Below, piece by piece: positions 49,216 through 58,506 of a stretch of DNA of 64,000 nt. Position 1 is the first letter of the stretch, and the number at the start of each line of letters is the position of its first letter. The notes under the pieces are model-generated. The model had not been told where the DNA came from, did not search any database, and saw only the letters and a program-made list of their open reading frames with translations. A program made the position numbers and the translations under genes. The stretch comes from Siphonodentalium dalli (lineage: Eukaryota; Mollusca; Scaphopoda; Gadilida; Siphonodentaliidae), in the NCBI GenBank assembly GCA_032622095.1, contig CP136063.1:36432106-36496105 (forward strand), in the 5' to 3' direction.

Positions 49216-49265
49216 GTTAGAAATACAATATTATGCGAATGTTATGTTGTATATTGTAATTTCAG

Positions 49266-49490
49266 TTCCACAATAGTCGTTATCTGGAACTAAAAATAGA
49301 TGGGAATTACCCAGCCGCCTTGGCCTCCGGGCGGTACAAATATTCACAGCAAATGCGGTACATTGTACAAGCTTCGGTGCATGGTTCTGTTTCGTTCATA
49401 CGTTCTTCTGATATTTATGCGAAGCCACCGAAAAACAAAGAAAATGCATGCGTTGGATTCAGCTATGCGGAAGCCCACACAAAAGTCTAA
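49266..49490 (+). CDS. Candidate exon, unknown gene
   Basis: Acceptor TTGTAATTTCAG ends at 49265. Only one frame stays open, for 74 codons to TAA 49488-49490 (YLELKIDGNYPAALASGRY, SVSFIRSSDIYAKPPKNKEN). A donor-like CCCAG|GTAAAC lies at 49531 in a different frame. The composition is protein-like, but I do not recognise the domain. It may be the last exon of the chain 45735-47665-49091-49266. Confidence 0.4.
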   Translation, partial: FHNSRYLELKIDGNYPAALASGRYKYSQQMRYIVQASVHGSVSFIRSSDIYAKPPKNKENACVGFSYAEAHTKV

Positions 49491-49935
49491 ATGTAGATCG
49501 CATTGCAAAACACCATTTTGTCTGTTCCCAGGTAAACTTAATCACAGTATAATGTTCCCATTTATTCATAAAACTGTAGTATTTATACATATATGTATAT
49601 ATACAACAACGCAATGTTGAATTGTAGCCGGCATATCGCCATATCCTATTTTCGTTGCCGTTTGTTTACATTGTTGAAATTATTTGAATACGGATTTGTG
49701 GTGGCAACATGAAATAATCCGATACCTACAAGATATATTTGAGCATATTTGATGTTAAAATGATTGTGCTATTGACCCCAAACATGATATTTAATTATAT
49801 TGCAAATCATATTATAACTACAGTTGAGTTTATTTATTTTTTCACACAGAACATTGTCTGTGTCACATCCATTGTTTTTCGCTGATTTAACACTCATGTG
49901 CATTTATACATATAGGATATTATTGTTTATTTCAG

Positions 49936-50097
49936 CACTTCATAGATGGCTCAGAAAATCCGATTGCTGCCGAACCGAATACCAGGGTGCGTAAATCGAG
50001 GAAATGCCCTTTCAATCGACAAATGTCAGTGCCACCACAAACAAAAAATGTTCGAACTGATGTGACCAACACAACTGATGAAGGGAAATACATCTGA
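49936..50097 (+). CDS. Candidate exon upstream of the transposase, possible THAP tail
   Basis: Acceptor GTTTATTTCAG ends at 49935. The frame reads HFIDGSENPIAAEPNTRVRK then a basic stretch, ending at TGA 50095-50097. HFxxG...P..PT is how the second half of a THAP zinc-binding domain often looks, and ISL2EU transposases usually carry an N-terminal THAP. The frame overlaps the transposase start (50078) in another frame, so one base must have been gained or lost for the two to form a single protein. The N-terminal THAP cysteines were not found. Confidence 0.4.
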   Translation, partial: HFIDGSENPIAAEPNTRVRKSRKCPFNRQMSVPPQTKNVRTDVTNTTDEGKYI

Positions 50098-51109
50098 GAA
50101 TGATGAAGGAAACACTTCCCTGCCGTTATTTGACAAACTTTTACCAACTAGTCCAGTCAAAGTTATCGAACCTGTTTCTGTAGAGGAAATTCACGTTGAT
50201 TTCATGAATCAAGTAATGAAATATGACAAGAAATGTTTCTACTACACCGGTGTCCCAACGGTAGAATTACTCAAATTTCTATATTCATGGGTAAGACCTG
50301 TTGCTGGGAAGATCAAGCTGTGGGATGGGAAAGCTAGGCTGGTACCAGGAAGAAAAGGTGGCAGACCACGACGCAAGTTAAGTCTGTTCGAGGAACTTGT
50401 GCTGACCTTGGTAAGAATACGATGCGGCTTCGGAACTGAACATATGGCATACTTATTCGAAGTATCTCAGAGCCATGTGTGTAGGATTTTCACCACCTGG
50501 GTGAACTTATTGGATGACTGTTTCACACCTTTGTTGGTGTGGCCTAGCAAGGAGGTGGTTAAGGTGAACTTACCTCAGTCATTTGCCAAATATCCATCCA
50601 CACGTGTAATAATTGACTGTACAGAATATTTTGTTCAGAAGCCATTCAGGCCTGCTGCTCAACGCCTTACCTGGTCGAGTTACAAACATTCTAATACATA
50701 TAAACAACTCATTGGAATTTCACCAACTGGTATGGTAACTTTTGTGTCAAATTTGTACAGTGGATCAATTTCGGATGCAGCGATAGTGAATGCGTCCAAG
50801 TTTATCGACATGCTGGAAGAGGTAGACGACATCATGGCGGACAGAGGTTTTAACATAAGGCACCTATTGTTACCCAAAAAGGCGACATTGAACATACCAG
50901 CATTCAGTTATGGCAAATGCCTTAGTGACAAGGCCGTTAAAAGATCGCGTTCTATTGCCAGTGTCAGGATTCACGTTGAACGTGCTATCAGACGAATGAA
51001 AACATTCAAGATTATAAGTGGAATAATTCCATTGAAACTTAGATTTACTCTTTCACAAATAACCAGAATTATTGCAGTAATCTGCAATTTGCAGAAACCC
51101 TTAGCTTAA
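50078..51109 (+). CDS. ISL2EU (IS4EU)-type DDE transposase
   Basis: An intact ORF of 343 codons. Residues about 98-140 form a helix-turn-helix (LSLFEELVLTLVRIRCGFGT, SQSHVCRIF). The DDE_Tnp_4 catalytic domain follows. D180 lies in IIDCTE, the IGISPTGMVTFVSNLYSGSI block spans 212-231, D255 is in MADRGF and E301 in RIHVERAI. All three acidic residues are present. The DCTE/RIHVERAI combination is what I know from ISL2EU elements, which cut and paste DNA in the nucleus. It is shorter than typical because the N-terminal THAP part is separate or lost (see 49936). A tail copy of this gene, 5'-truncated, lies at 61001-61169. The absence of stops suggests recent activity or selection. Confidence 0.85.
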   Translation: MKGNTSENDEGNTSLPLFDKLLPTSPVKVIEPVSVEEIHVDFMNQVMKYDKKCFYYTGVPTVELLKFLYSWVRPVAGKIKLWDGKARLVPGRKGGRPRRKLSLFEELVLTLVRIRCGFGTEHMAYLFEVSQSHVCRIFTTWVNLLDDCFTPLLVWPSKEVVKVNLPQSFAKYPSTRVIIDCTEYFVQKPFRPAAQRLTWSSYKHSNTYKQLIGISPTGMVTFVSNLYSGSISDAAIVNASKFIDMLEEVDDIMADRGFNIRHLLLPKKATLNIPAFSYGKCLSDKAVKRSRSIASVRIHVERAIRRMKTFKIISGIIPLKLRFTLSQITRIIAVICNLQKPLA

Positions 51110-51831
51110 AAGCTTGTGCCGGCAACAATATTTTAAAATGATATTTCACTATTAACATATTGGTAGGTCTCAACATTGGACAAAGCATTGGACAACAGTT
51201 GTCAACAAGAAAGAAAATTATCAGGTGAACGTCTGGCATATTCATGACAGACAAAAGATTTAGAGACTTAATATTTACTCGAAAGGTAACTGTACATGAT
51301 TCCATCAAGTTGCAACACCTCGACCTTCAGTGGATATTCAACAGTAAAATTAACCCTTTCAGTGCCAAGTCCGATTTTTGTATCAACCCATATTTCCTTG
51401 ATCATTTTTCAAATTTATTGATCATAATAATGTGATACATTGATGGAAAGAGCTCTAAGGATCAAGGAAATATGGGTTGATACAAAAATCGGACTTGGCA
51501 CTGAAAGGGTTAATGGGAAAGATGGATGCTAGGCTGAACATCAAGACTACTAGTATATGTATATGCAAAAGGAAGGGTTCAATGATTTTGATTCCATAAG
51601 AGGATGTACATGTACATGTACCATCTATATATATTACAACGAAGTTCAAACTTCATGTTAGAGTTGACTTCTATTCCGTTTCAAATTAAGATTGACCAAA
51701 TTGACATTCTTTTTTTTACAATATATTTACATTTAAAGATGCTCTGAGTTGTATGCAGGATGCTTGGTTTATGATAGAAAACGAGTAATTGAGTTGAATG
51801 TCAAATGAACGTGTGAAATATAGGGGTGTAT
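50941..51831. repeat. Duplicated block A: transposase tail plus 3' flank
   Basis: Matches 61001-61890 with few differences (3-bp and 2-bp indels, scattered substitutions). The match begins abruptly within the transposase (AAGATCGCGT) and ends at the TGTAT where the 3.3-kb element is inserted in this copy. It resumes at 55144. Confidence 0.95.
51350..51513. mobile_element. Palindromic piggyBac-like MITE, copy A
   Basis: Arms 51350-51403 and 51460-51513 are perfect inverted copies over 54 bp, bounded by TTAA at both ends, with termini CCCTTTCAGTGCC...GGGTTAA. A TTAA target and CCC/GGG ends are typical of piggyBac-related elements. About 156 bp between the TTAA sites, no coding capacity. Confidence 0.8.
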
Positions 51832-52280
51832 CACAGTGGATCAACGGACACGAACCAAAACAGGAAGTCGTAGATTTCGAGGTGGAGAAATATCTGTCGA
51901 CAAATATTTGTTGACATTTTTTGACGTTTTTTTGGGAAAATAAACGCTTGGATAGCATATCTGACCAACTGAAGGTGAGTAAATATTTCTTCGCTGATGT
52001 TCGGACACCGACGATCAATTTAAGTCAGTTGTCATTGTTCGATCGCGGAAAAAATGTCATTTAATCATCGCCGCGAGACGATTTCTTCCCCAAAATATCC
52101 CAGAAAATCATACTTTTCACATTCATCGCAGACAACTGTCGCAACAACCTATATACCGGTCGAAAGGCCTGTTTTCCCCCCACAAATGCATATTTTGAGT
52201 ATTTTCACGGACTGTCTCAAAATTCCAAATTTCATCTTTTGATGTAGGTACCCACCTCGAAAATACTGTCCGGTTAGTCC
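51832..52280 (+). repeat. Left terminal inverted repeat
   Basis: Begins CACAGTG and ends GGTTAGTCC. Includes a GATCGATCGC-like CpG-rich part near 52038-52075. Pairs with 54695-55143. Confidence 0.95.
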
Positions 52281-52299
52281 CGAAAAATTTAATCATTAG

Positions 52300-54694
52300 T
52301 TGTAAAAAATCTGTCCGCTTAGTCGTGATTTTGCTGAGGTCTGCCATCTTCAATTTCTGGTCGAAAAAGCAATTTTGCCGCAGATGATGGGCGTTTCATT
52401 TGACTTTTGCGTGGCCACAATGGTTCTGGGTGTTCATAATGTTGTATATGTCTCCTGGTACAACATAACATCCAGGCGGTGACTTATATATATAACTGAA
52501 CTGTAACCTGTAACTGAAATCCAACTACGAAGTACATGTTTGGTAAACATATAACTTTTGATGTATGTCATATTGTTAACTCTCGGAAGGCAGACATAAA
52601 AAAAAATGATTTACATCCATCTTTTTTCAGAAAAATGCAGCGGTGTGCCGATTTTTACCCTTTATATTTGATTATACACTCGCAACGAGTTGTGGCCCAC
52701 AACTTGTGGGGTTATACAGGAGGCAGCTTGTTTGTCCTTTCGTGGATGCAATTTTCCGAGTTTTTATTGCTAAGTTTTGCGGTCATTTGTTTTTTTGGCT
52801 TGGCATATATATATTTAGTACCATGGGAACATGCGAACATATATGATTATGAAATATGTCAGACCTTTTTGTTTGGAGTTATGACATTTTACGACTAGAA
52901 AATTATTGTTTTCAATATTCATAAATGGTTAAAACAATAATGTGGAGGGGACTAAAATATACAGTCGGAGGGGTGTACAGCTATATCTGTTACTAATATT
53001 AGCTTAAGTTCAAGTCCACTAAGCGATATTATTTTATAATTCCAGGTGCTACTGACGATAGGATCGCATGCCTGCCTTCATATATGTAACCACTGTGCGG
53101 CAAAGGCTTGCGGCTTCGCTGAGGCAATCGACGATGGGATTTTACAACACCCGAATGAATGTTTGAAAATAAAAAATTTAAAAATTATTTATAATAAAAT
53201 ACTATACAATATATACTATACAATACTATACGAAATATTGGTACTCTCGGTTGATATAAAGAATAGAAACATCACCAGGAAAACTCCAGTGTTCTTTCGA
53301 GTTGTTGTATTTTTAATCCCACCTTGGCTGTCCATTAATGTAGAAGTGTTGTGTTTCCTACATGTATATAGCGGGTAAAATTCAAATCTATAGCGTACAA
53401 CTGAATGTGGAACCAGATGCAAGTTACTTTTGTAAATATATAGGCACGTGATTTTTGTCCTGTTGTATTCAAATCGCGCCATAATTAATTGTTTCCACAT
53501 TGATTCACACACTGGATAATTTGGTTGGGAAGTTTTTAACGCAAATGGTCGCTTATATATTCAAATTTAAGCGGACAGAAGACATGCAGACAGACCCTAC
53601 TCGTTCATATATATATAGACAAAACATTAACTGTATGGGAGGTCAAATTCACATTTAATAATGAATTGCGCTTAAGCGCATATACCACACATCGCGCTGA
53701 AGCACACATATGTCATTTGCGCATAATTGAAATGAATTGCGCTTAAGTGCAATTAATTCCGATTAAGCGCTATGAGTTGCTTGAGAGTAAGTGTAAATAC
53801 CCATATAACCTAACTATTAGCATGACCGGGTGTATCTGCATTTGGATAATTTAAACTAAAGGTCCTCAATCCGATCAGAAAGACCCATATTATAAAGATA
53901 CAACAACAACGACAATATTTCTTCAAAATAAGCTTTAGTTATCAGAATCGATTAACTGCAAAAAATAATGCTGACCACTGTCAACTATGGTATCAAATTT
54001 CCCAAAAACGTGTGATTTATAAACATTTTGTTCAACAAAATATGGCCGTATAATTACTAAAGTATCACGAAATTTTACCGTATTACCACTTGTTTTAGAG
54101 TTATCCATCTGCATCCGCAATTTTGACCGAAACCACCCTTTTCACGGCGTGTTTCTGGGCAGCAATCAATTGAAATAACAAACTTCAATAATCGATATCT
54201 GATCACACTTGAGCTTTGATGGGTTGGTTCCTCGACTCGACTAAAACAGAAGGTAATACTGTCGCGAGTCACCCATTTTTTCTGAAATTAATCGAATTTT
54301 AATTGTTTTAAGTATCAAATTTCACGCTATATACTGGCTGAAATATCAAACTATTGGAAAATACATCTACACCTCCCACCATCAAAACAATCCTGTTGCT
54401 ACGGCCTTGGTCATGGAGGGCATTGTTATATTCTTGTTCTAACAATATTTCCATAAATGATTCTTTGGTTAATGACCTTACACGATCTGAACGAATATAT
54501 GAGAGCAAATTGCAAACTGTACTCGGTAACTAAACTTGATCAGTATACTATAGTTGCAACAGAAAAGCAGTTGCCCCAAAACGTGCCACTGTTAACGAAA
54601 GGCAGCCAATCAACTAATCCATTTCGACTCTTGATTGAACAACAAAAACTGTCCGCCGGGTCTGGTGGATTGCAACTAGATTCCGGGGTGTACA
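52300..54694. other. Interior of the CACAGTG element
   Basis: No transposase found on either strand. A candidate exon after TTCCAG at 53046 encodes a Cys/His-rich start (SHACLHICNHCAAKACGF) that might be a zinc-binding remnant, followed by low-complexity AT-rich sequence. Open frames at 52536-52898 are hydrophobic with no known domain. 53640-53775 holds repeated GCGCTTAAGCGC-type motifs. Confidence 0.5.
53667..53680. repeat. Perfect 14-bp palindrome TGCGCTTAAGCGCA
   Basis: Part of a 130-bp cluster (53650-53775) where TTGCGCTTAAG and related TTAAGCGC strings occur four times. Confidence 0.85.
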
Positions 54695-55143
54695 GGACTA
54701 ACCGGACAGTATTTTCGAGGTGGGTACCTGCATCAAAAGATGAAATTTGGAATTTTGAGACAGTCCGTGAAAATACTCAAAATATGCATTCGTGGGGGGA
54801 AAACAGGCCTTTCGACCGGTATATAGGTTGTTGCGACAGCTGTCTGCGATGAATGTGAAAAGTATTATTTTCTGGGATATTTTGGGGAAGAAATCGTCTC
54901 GCGGCGATGATTAAATGACATTTTTTCCGCGATCGAACAATGGCAACTGACTTAAATTGATCTTCGGTGTCCGAGCATTAGCGAAGAAATATTTACTCAC
55001 CTTCAGTTGGTCAGATATGCTATCCAAGCGTTTATTTTCCCAAAAAAACGTCCAAAAATGTCAACAAATATTTGTCGACAGATATTTCTCCACCTCGAAA
55101 TCTACGACTTCCGGTTTTGGTTCGTGTCCGTTGATCCACTGTG
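54695..55143 (-). repeat. Right terminal inverted repeat
   Basis: Reverse complement of 51832-52280, ending CCACTGTG. Just inside the end, the inverse reads ACCAAAACCGG, nonamer-like. Confidence 0.95.
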
Positions 55144-55187
55144 TGTATATAACGTGGCGAATTACAAACATTAGCATAATTTCAAAA
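55144..55187 (+). promoter_or_regulatory. TATA box abutting the element's right end
   Basis: TATATAA at 55146-55152 overlaps the TGTAT target duplication and lies 36 bp before the ATG at 55188. In the uninterrupted duplicate the same TATATAA is at 61888-61894. The insertion therefore landed at the 5' edge of a TATA box and left it intact, while replacing everything upstream. Confidence 0.5.
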
Positions 55188-55623
55188 ATGCTCTCCACAG
55201 ATTATCCCAGAGGCAAGGTTAGTTTCGGAAAATTTTCATTTAATTCTTAGTATCCAATGGTTATTTAATAATAAATGAGATTATTTTTAAACACTTTGTT
55301 GATTTATATAATGTGTTAGAAGACGACTAATGTATTTTACATTTTATTATTTTCAGCATTTCAGTGATGACACAATCGAACTGATAAATATCCCGTGGGA
55401 TATAGAGGACGATCAACATGAAACCATTGTCATATCGGACGAGGACCAAGATGCTCCAATGGTCGATCCTCTGGTAACAGCAGAAGATGAAATAGAATGG
55501 ATAGAGACTGATGAGGATTTGGACGAGCTCATCGTCATAAGTGAGGAGAGCGATGATACAGACAATGATCAGGACGGTGAGGACGATAACGAACCAGAGA
55601 AAAAAAGACTTCGACTGAACTAA
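55188..55623 (+). CDS. Two-exon acidic protein, 98 aa
   Basis: Exon 1 55188-55217 (MLSTDYPRGK), donor AAG|GTTAGT; acceptor TTATTTTCAG; exon 2 55357-55623, phase 0, ending TAA. Exon 2 is extremely acidic (DEDQD, EDEIEWIETDEDLDELIVIS, DDTDNDQDGEDDNEPE) and finishes with a basic EKKRLRLN tail that could be a nuclear-localisation signal. Hydrophobic I/V/L residues between the acidic ones could form SUMO-interacting-like motifs (IVIS, LIVIS). I do not recognise a family. Exon 1 and its promoter are duplicated at 61886-61959 together with the transposase tail, so the gene may have travelled with the ISL2EU element. The 3.3-kb element replaced its upstream region. Confidence 0.6.
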
Positions 55624-56700
55624 AACATTATTGATCGATATAAAGAAAATTCACCTGGATTATTTCGTTATTCTTTGAAGGGGTAATGTATTTAATATCA
55701 TTAATTCTAAAATTGATCATGTGAAAAACAAACTGATATATGAGAAAAGCTTTTTAAAATAACATCGTGATAAAGTGTTAAAGAGCAACTCTGGAAAACA
55801 GTGATAAATTATTTTTAAATTCGAAACTATTTAAAAGAGTGAAAATATTATTTAAATTAAAAACAGTAGTGATTATATGACGTTTCACTGATACATTTTA
55901 GAATTACTGTTGTTAAATATGTACTTACATTTGTCTGGTAATGTGTAGATCAATGCTCAGTATAATAAGCGGGTGCACCTTTTATAGAGTAAATATGTTT
56001 GTCCATTAGATGTCAATCAAAATCCGGAAGTCGTTTTATTGATTCCCGTATGATTTCCGGATTTGATAATGATAATTTAAGGGCGGGATTCCATTGTTCG
56101 GGGAACGTGTGATATGGATGAATAAATTAGTCAGGTTTTGGACACGCTTTCGAAAACGCGCGGTCTAACCAGGTGACTCTGCAGGTGCATGCTTCCTTTG
56201 TTTTCAAATGGTGCACGAGAAGCATGGTGACGCTAAATAATTGTGGCAGGATTATTAATGAAAGTGTCAATGACACTGTAGCTCAACTTAGGTAGGGGAA
56301 TAATCCATAAGAATTTTATGACAATCGGATAAGAGATATGGCCTGTAGGGGTAACATACTCTTATAAGGCCTTCACCTTTTATCCAAACAATACTTTTGA
56401 TTTTACCTGTATTTAAAAAAAATCATAATTTTGTGTAAAATTAAAAGTTTGTTTGCATACTATACATATTACTCATTTAACTAGAGCACTCAGGGTGGTT
56501 TATAGGACTCTAACCTGATTAAGGTATCAATTGACTGTACCTCACATTATACGAGTAATAATTATAATCAAGTGTAAATTCCAGGACAGCTGTAGAGCAT
56601 GCCAACAGATCTAGTTATAAAATGATTTAATGGCAATGATGGCTTCCTGCATCCATATCGAAAATAAATCAAATTTGATGTATCATATTACTTTTTACAG
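55624..56700. other. Non-coding stretch with element fragments
   Basis: 56155-56215 (GGTCTAACCAGGTGACTCTG) matches 60597-60660. 56255-56310 (AATGAAAGTGTCAATGACAC..TAGCTCAACTT) matches 58832-58866. Both are pieces of the core-repeat element family around 58.9-60.6 kb. The 3' end is the acceptor of the next exon. Confidence 0.65.
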
Positions 56701-56888
56701 AATGTCATGGATTTCATAGGAAGTGAACAACAAGCCACAAAATACTTTAAAATAACAATACCAGGCATGGCAGCCCCATGGTATTCATGGGAGAGTGCTG
56801 GCACTCTCGACTCCAGAGGATTGACAAACTCGACTGTCATGGAGGTGGAATGGGATGTCCAGCCTCCACATACATCCACATATACAAA
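56701..56888 (+). CDS. HECT-gene exon a
   Basis: Acceptor TTTTTACAG, donor AAA|GTATGT (GT at 56889). 188 nt, phase 0 in, two bases carried out. Peptide VMDFIGSEQQATKYFKITIP, then a W-rich part ending EVEWDVQPPHTST. Not a known domain to me, but its phase joins exactly to exon b, and I recall similar lead-in sequences in bivalve HECT proteins. Earlier exons are not seen in the 1 kb upstream. Confidence 0.6.
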
Positions 56889-56999
56889 GTATGTCACAAA
56901 ACATTACTATAAATTAATTACTAAGTTATAATACACCACCACAAATCACAATGAAGATCTATATAATGTTCGGTGACAAATGGATGAGGGATCTCCAAC

Positions 57000-57738
57000 C
57001 CCCTTTTAAACAATACATACAGGTAGGGAATTCATATAGATCTCGAGAAGAAAACAATTGTTGATAGATGGATAGACAGAACAATGGATGGAAGGACACA
57101 CTTACAGACCAACACTTCTAATCCAATATACCCCCCACTTTTTTTTATCCATAATCGGGTATAATGAGTTCACATAGATAAGTGGTTAAGAAAATAATAT
57201 TGGAACAGTCAAGAATGAATGTCAGTCACCTAGGGAATATCCACACCAAATATGAACCCATATTTGGCCCTCTTGATCTAAAGAAGATTTTCAAAGAATT
57301 GTTGGCAGATGGACGGACGTATAGACGGATGGACAGATGACGGACGAGAAGTGATGACTAGAGCTCCACCGGAGACTTCGCTTCAGGTGAACGAAAAATG
57401 AAACGAAAAAAGAATAGGATGACAAGGCTATACACATGTAATTCCATTGTAAACATACTTTGCATTGTGATTGCCATTCAAAGAATTTACCTTATCAATA
57501 ATAGTTTAATACTTAATATTGGATTTAGTTTTATCTCAATTTAACCAGACAGTCTTCATAATTGAACTCATCTTAGATATTGGAGACCACCATTGAAATG
57601 AGAGAGATTGTCTTGTTCTTCATTCAGTATTATCCCTGGTTATGATATATTGAAGTATAAATACTGACCAGTATTAAATAGCTGCAATAAACCATCATTC
57701 CAGATTCTAATGATTAAATCTATTTGGATTATTTTCAG
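57000..57738. other. Intron with GGACGGA-type simple repeats
   Basis: Contains GATGGACGGACGTATAGACGG near 57310 and no exon. Lies between HECT-gene exons a and b. Confidence 0.5.
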
Positions 57739-57819
57739 TCCATATGAAGAGCTTGCAGCAGTGATAGGGGCTCCAGAGCCAATACTATCTGATGAGGAGA
57801 TGGAGACAACAAATAATGA
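57739..57819 (+). CDS. HECT-gene exon b
   Basis: Acceptor GATTATTTTCAG, donor ATGA|GTAAGA (GT at 57820). 81 nt: one base completes exon a's codon, 26 codons, two bases carried. Acidic linker (PYEELAAVIGAPEPILSDEE). Confidence 0.6.
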
Positions 57820-58117
57820 GTAAGACTCTTGGTGATTTAGTCAGTTAGTTTGATGTTACTTTTAACAGCCATGGTCATATTGACATAACAGATCTAAAGT
57901 CAGGAGATGGAATATATTTATTAATTTTCCTAATTTTAGGAGACTTCTACTTCAAACAGTGACTAACACGGTACTATTCTTTACTTCCAGTCTTAGACTT
58001 AAATGAATTAAACATCTATGCTGAAAAACATATTTCTTTGAAAATAAATTACCATATTTTTATTCATGTGCGATGAATTTCAATTTTTATATATACATAC
58101 ATCTTTAATCTAACTAA

Positions 58118-58262
58118 ATTTGGTCACTGGCGGCCATGTATTTTTGCCGAATGACCCCAAAATGACTCGTTCCTATCTACATGTCAATGCCCATAACAAA
58201 TTTCCCGTGCTAAAGGAAATTGTTGACGAATCACGCACACACAAAGTAAAGTTGAGCTAAAT
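58118..58262 (+). repeat. Remnant of the core-repeat element 3' end
   Basis: CACTGGCGGCCATGT...CCAAAATGACTCGTTCC, then GTTGACGAATCACGCACACA and AAAGTAAAGTTGAGCTAA, matching the 3' part of the element at 58856-60579. It lies in the intron between exons b and c. Confidence 0.8.
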
Positions 58263-58334
58263 ATTAAAAAAATTTGAATAGCCAGATTTAGCAGGAAATA
58301 AAAACAAAACATGTATTACTGTCTAAATTTTCAG

Positions 58335-58506
58335 ACCTACCAACTCCACCACAGATATCAATCTCATTATTAACGAAATGAGAACAGAGTACATTATACA
58401 GGATGAAATCCAGAAGGTAATTGTATCAAGGAGGCCAGAATATCTGTGGGATAATGCAGTCCGTATGTTCAAGCGGTCATCATTCAACTTTCTAAAACAA
58501 CTGAAA
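58335..58506 (+). CDS. HECT-gene exon c (start of HECT domain)
   Basis: Acceptor AAATTTTCAG, consensus donor AAA|GTGAGT (GT at 58507). 172 nt: one base completes the codon carried from exon b, then 57 codons, ending in phase 0. Peptide includes VIVSRRPEYLWDNAVRMFKR and SSFNFLKQLK, which matches the entry of a HECT E3 ubiquitin-ligase domain (family motif IxVxRxxxWxDxxRxFxxxxFxxxKxLxVxFxGE). HECT ligases take ubiquitin from an E2 onto a catalytic Cys and pass it to substrates. The rest of the domain should follow, but the next 5.5 kb holds only repeats, so the gene is either split by a long intron beyond this window or truncated by repeat insertion. Three consecutive phase matches make this the best-supported host gene here. 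Confidence 0.65.

Larger units (their letters stand above)
51832..55143. mobile_element. 3312-bp CACAGTG-ended element with 449-bp TIRs (Transib/RAG-like candidate)
   Basis: Left TIR 51832-52280 and right TIR 54695-55143 are inverted copies with roughly a dozen mismatches. The ends are CACAGTGGATCAACGG and its inverse. TGTAT flanks both sides (51827-51831, 55144-55148) and is present once at the uninterrupted locus 61886-61890, which proves insertion and a 5-bp target duplication. CACAGTG is the recombination-signal heptamer. Transib and RAG-like transposons share CAC(A/T)(A/G)TG ends and 5-bp duplications. 15 bp inside, the right end has ACCAAAACC, one base from the RSS nonamer but with an unusual spacer. 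The interior lacks a recognisable transposase, so it is probably non-autonomous. A decayed Harbinger-related fragment (53937-54055) is inside. Confidence 0.88.

Noticed and set aside
53046-53378. 110-codon frame as an intact gene
   Set aside because: Only the first 40 or so residues look protein-like; the rest is AT-rich low complexity (AAAATTTAAAAATTATTTATAA type).
51832-55143. Simple segmental inversion instead of a transposon
   Set aside because: The uninterrupted locus at 61886 with a single TGTAT shows a clean insertion with target duplication.
51832-55143. hAT or CACTA (EnSpm) element
   Set aside because: hAT makes 8-bp and CACTA usually 2-4-bp duplications; here it is exactly 5 bp with symmetrical CACAGTG ends. 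Not fully excluded without the autonomous partner.
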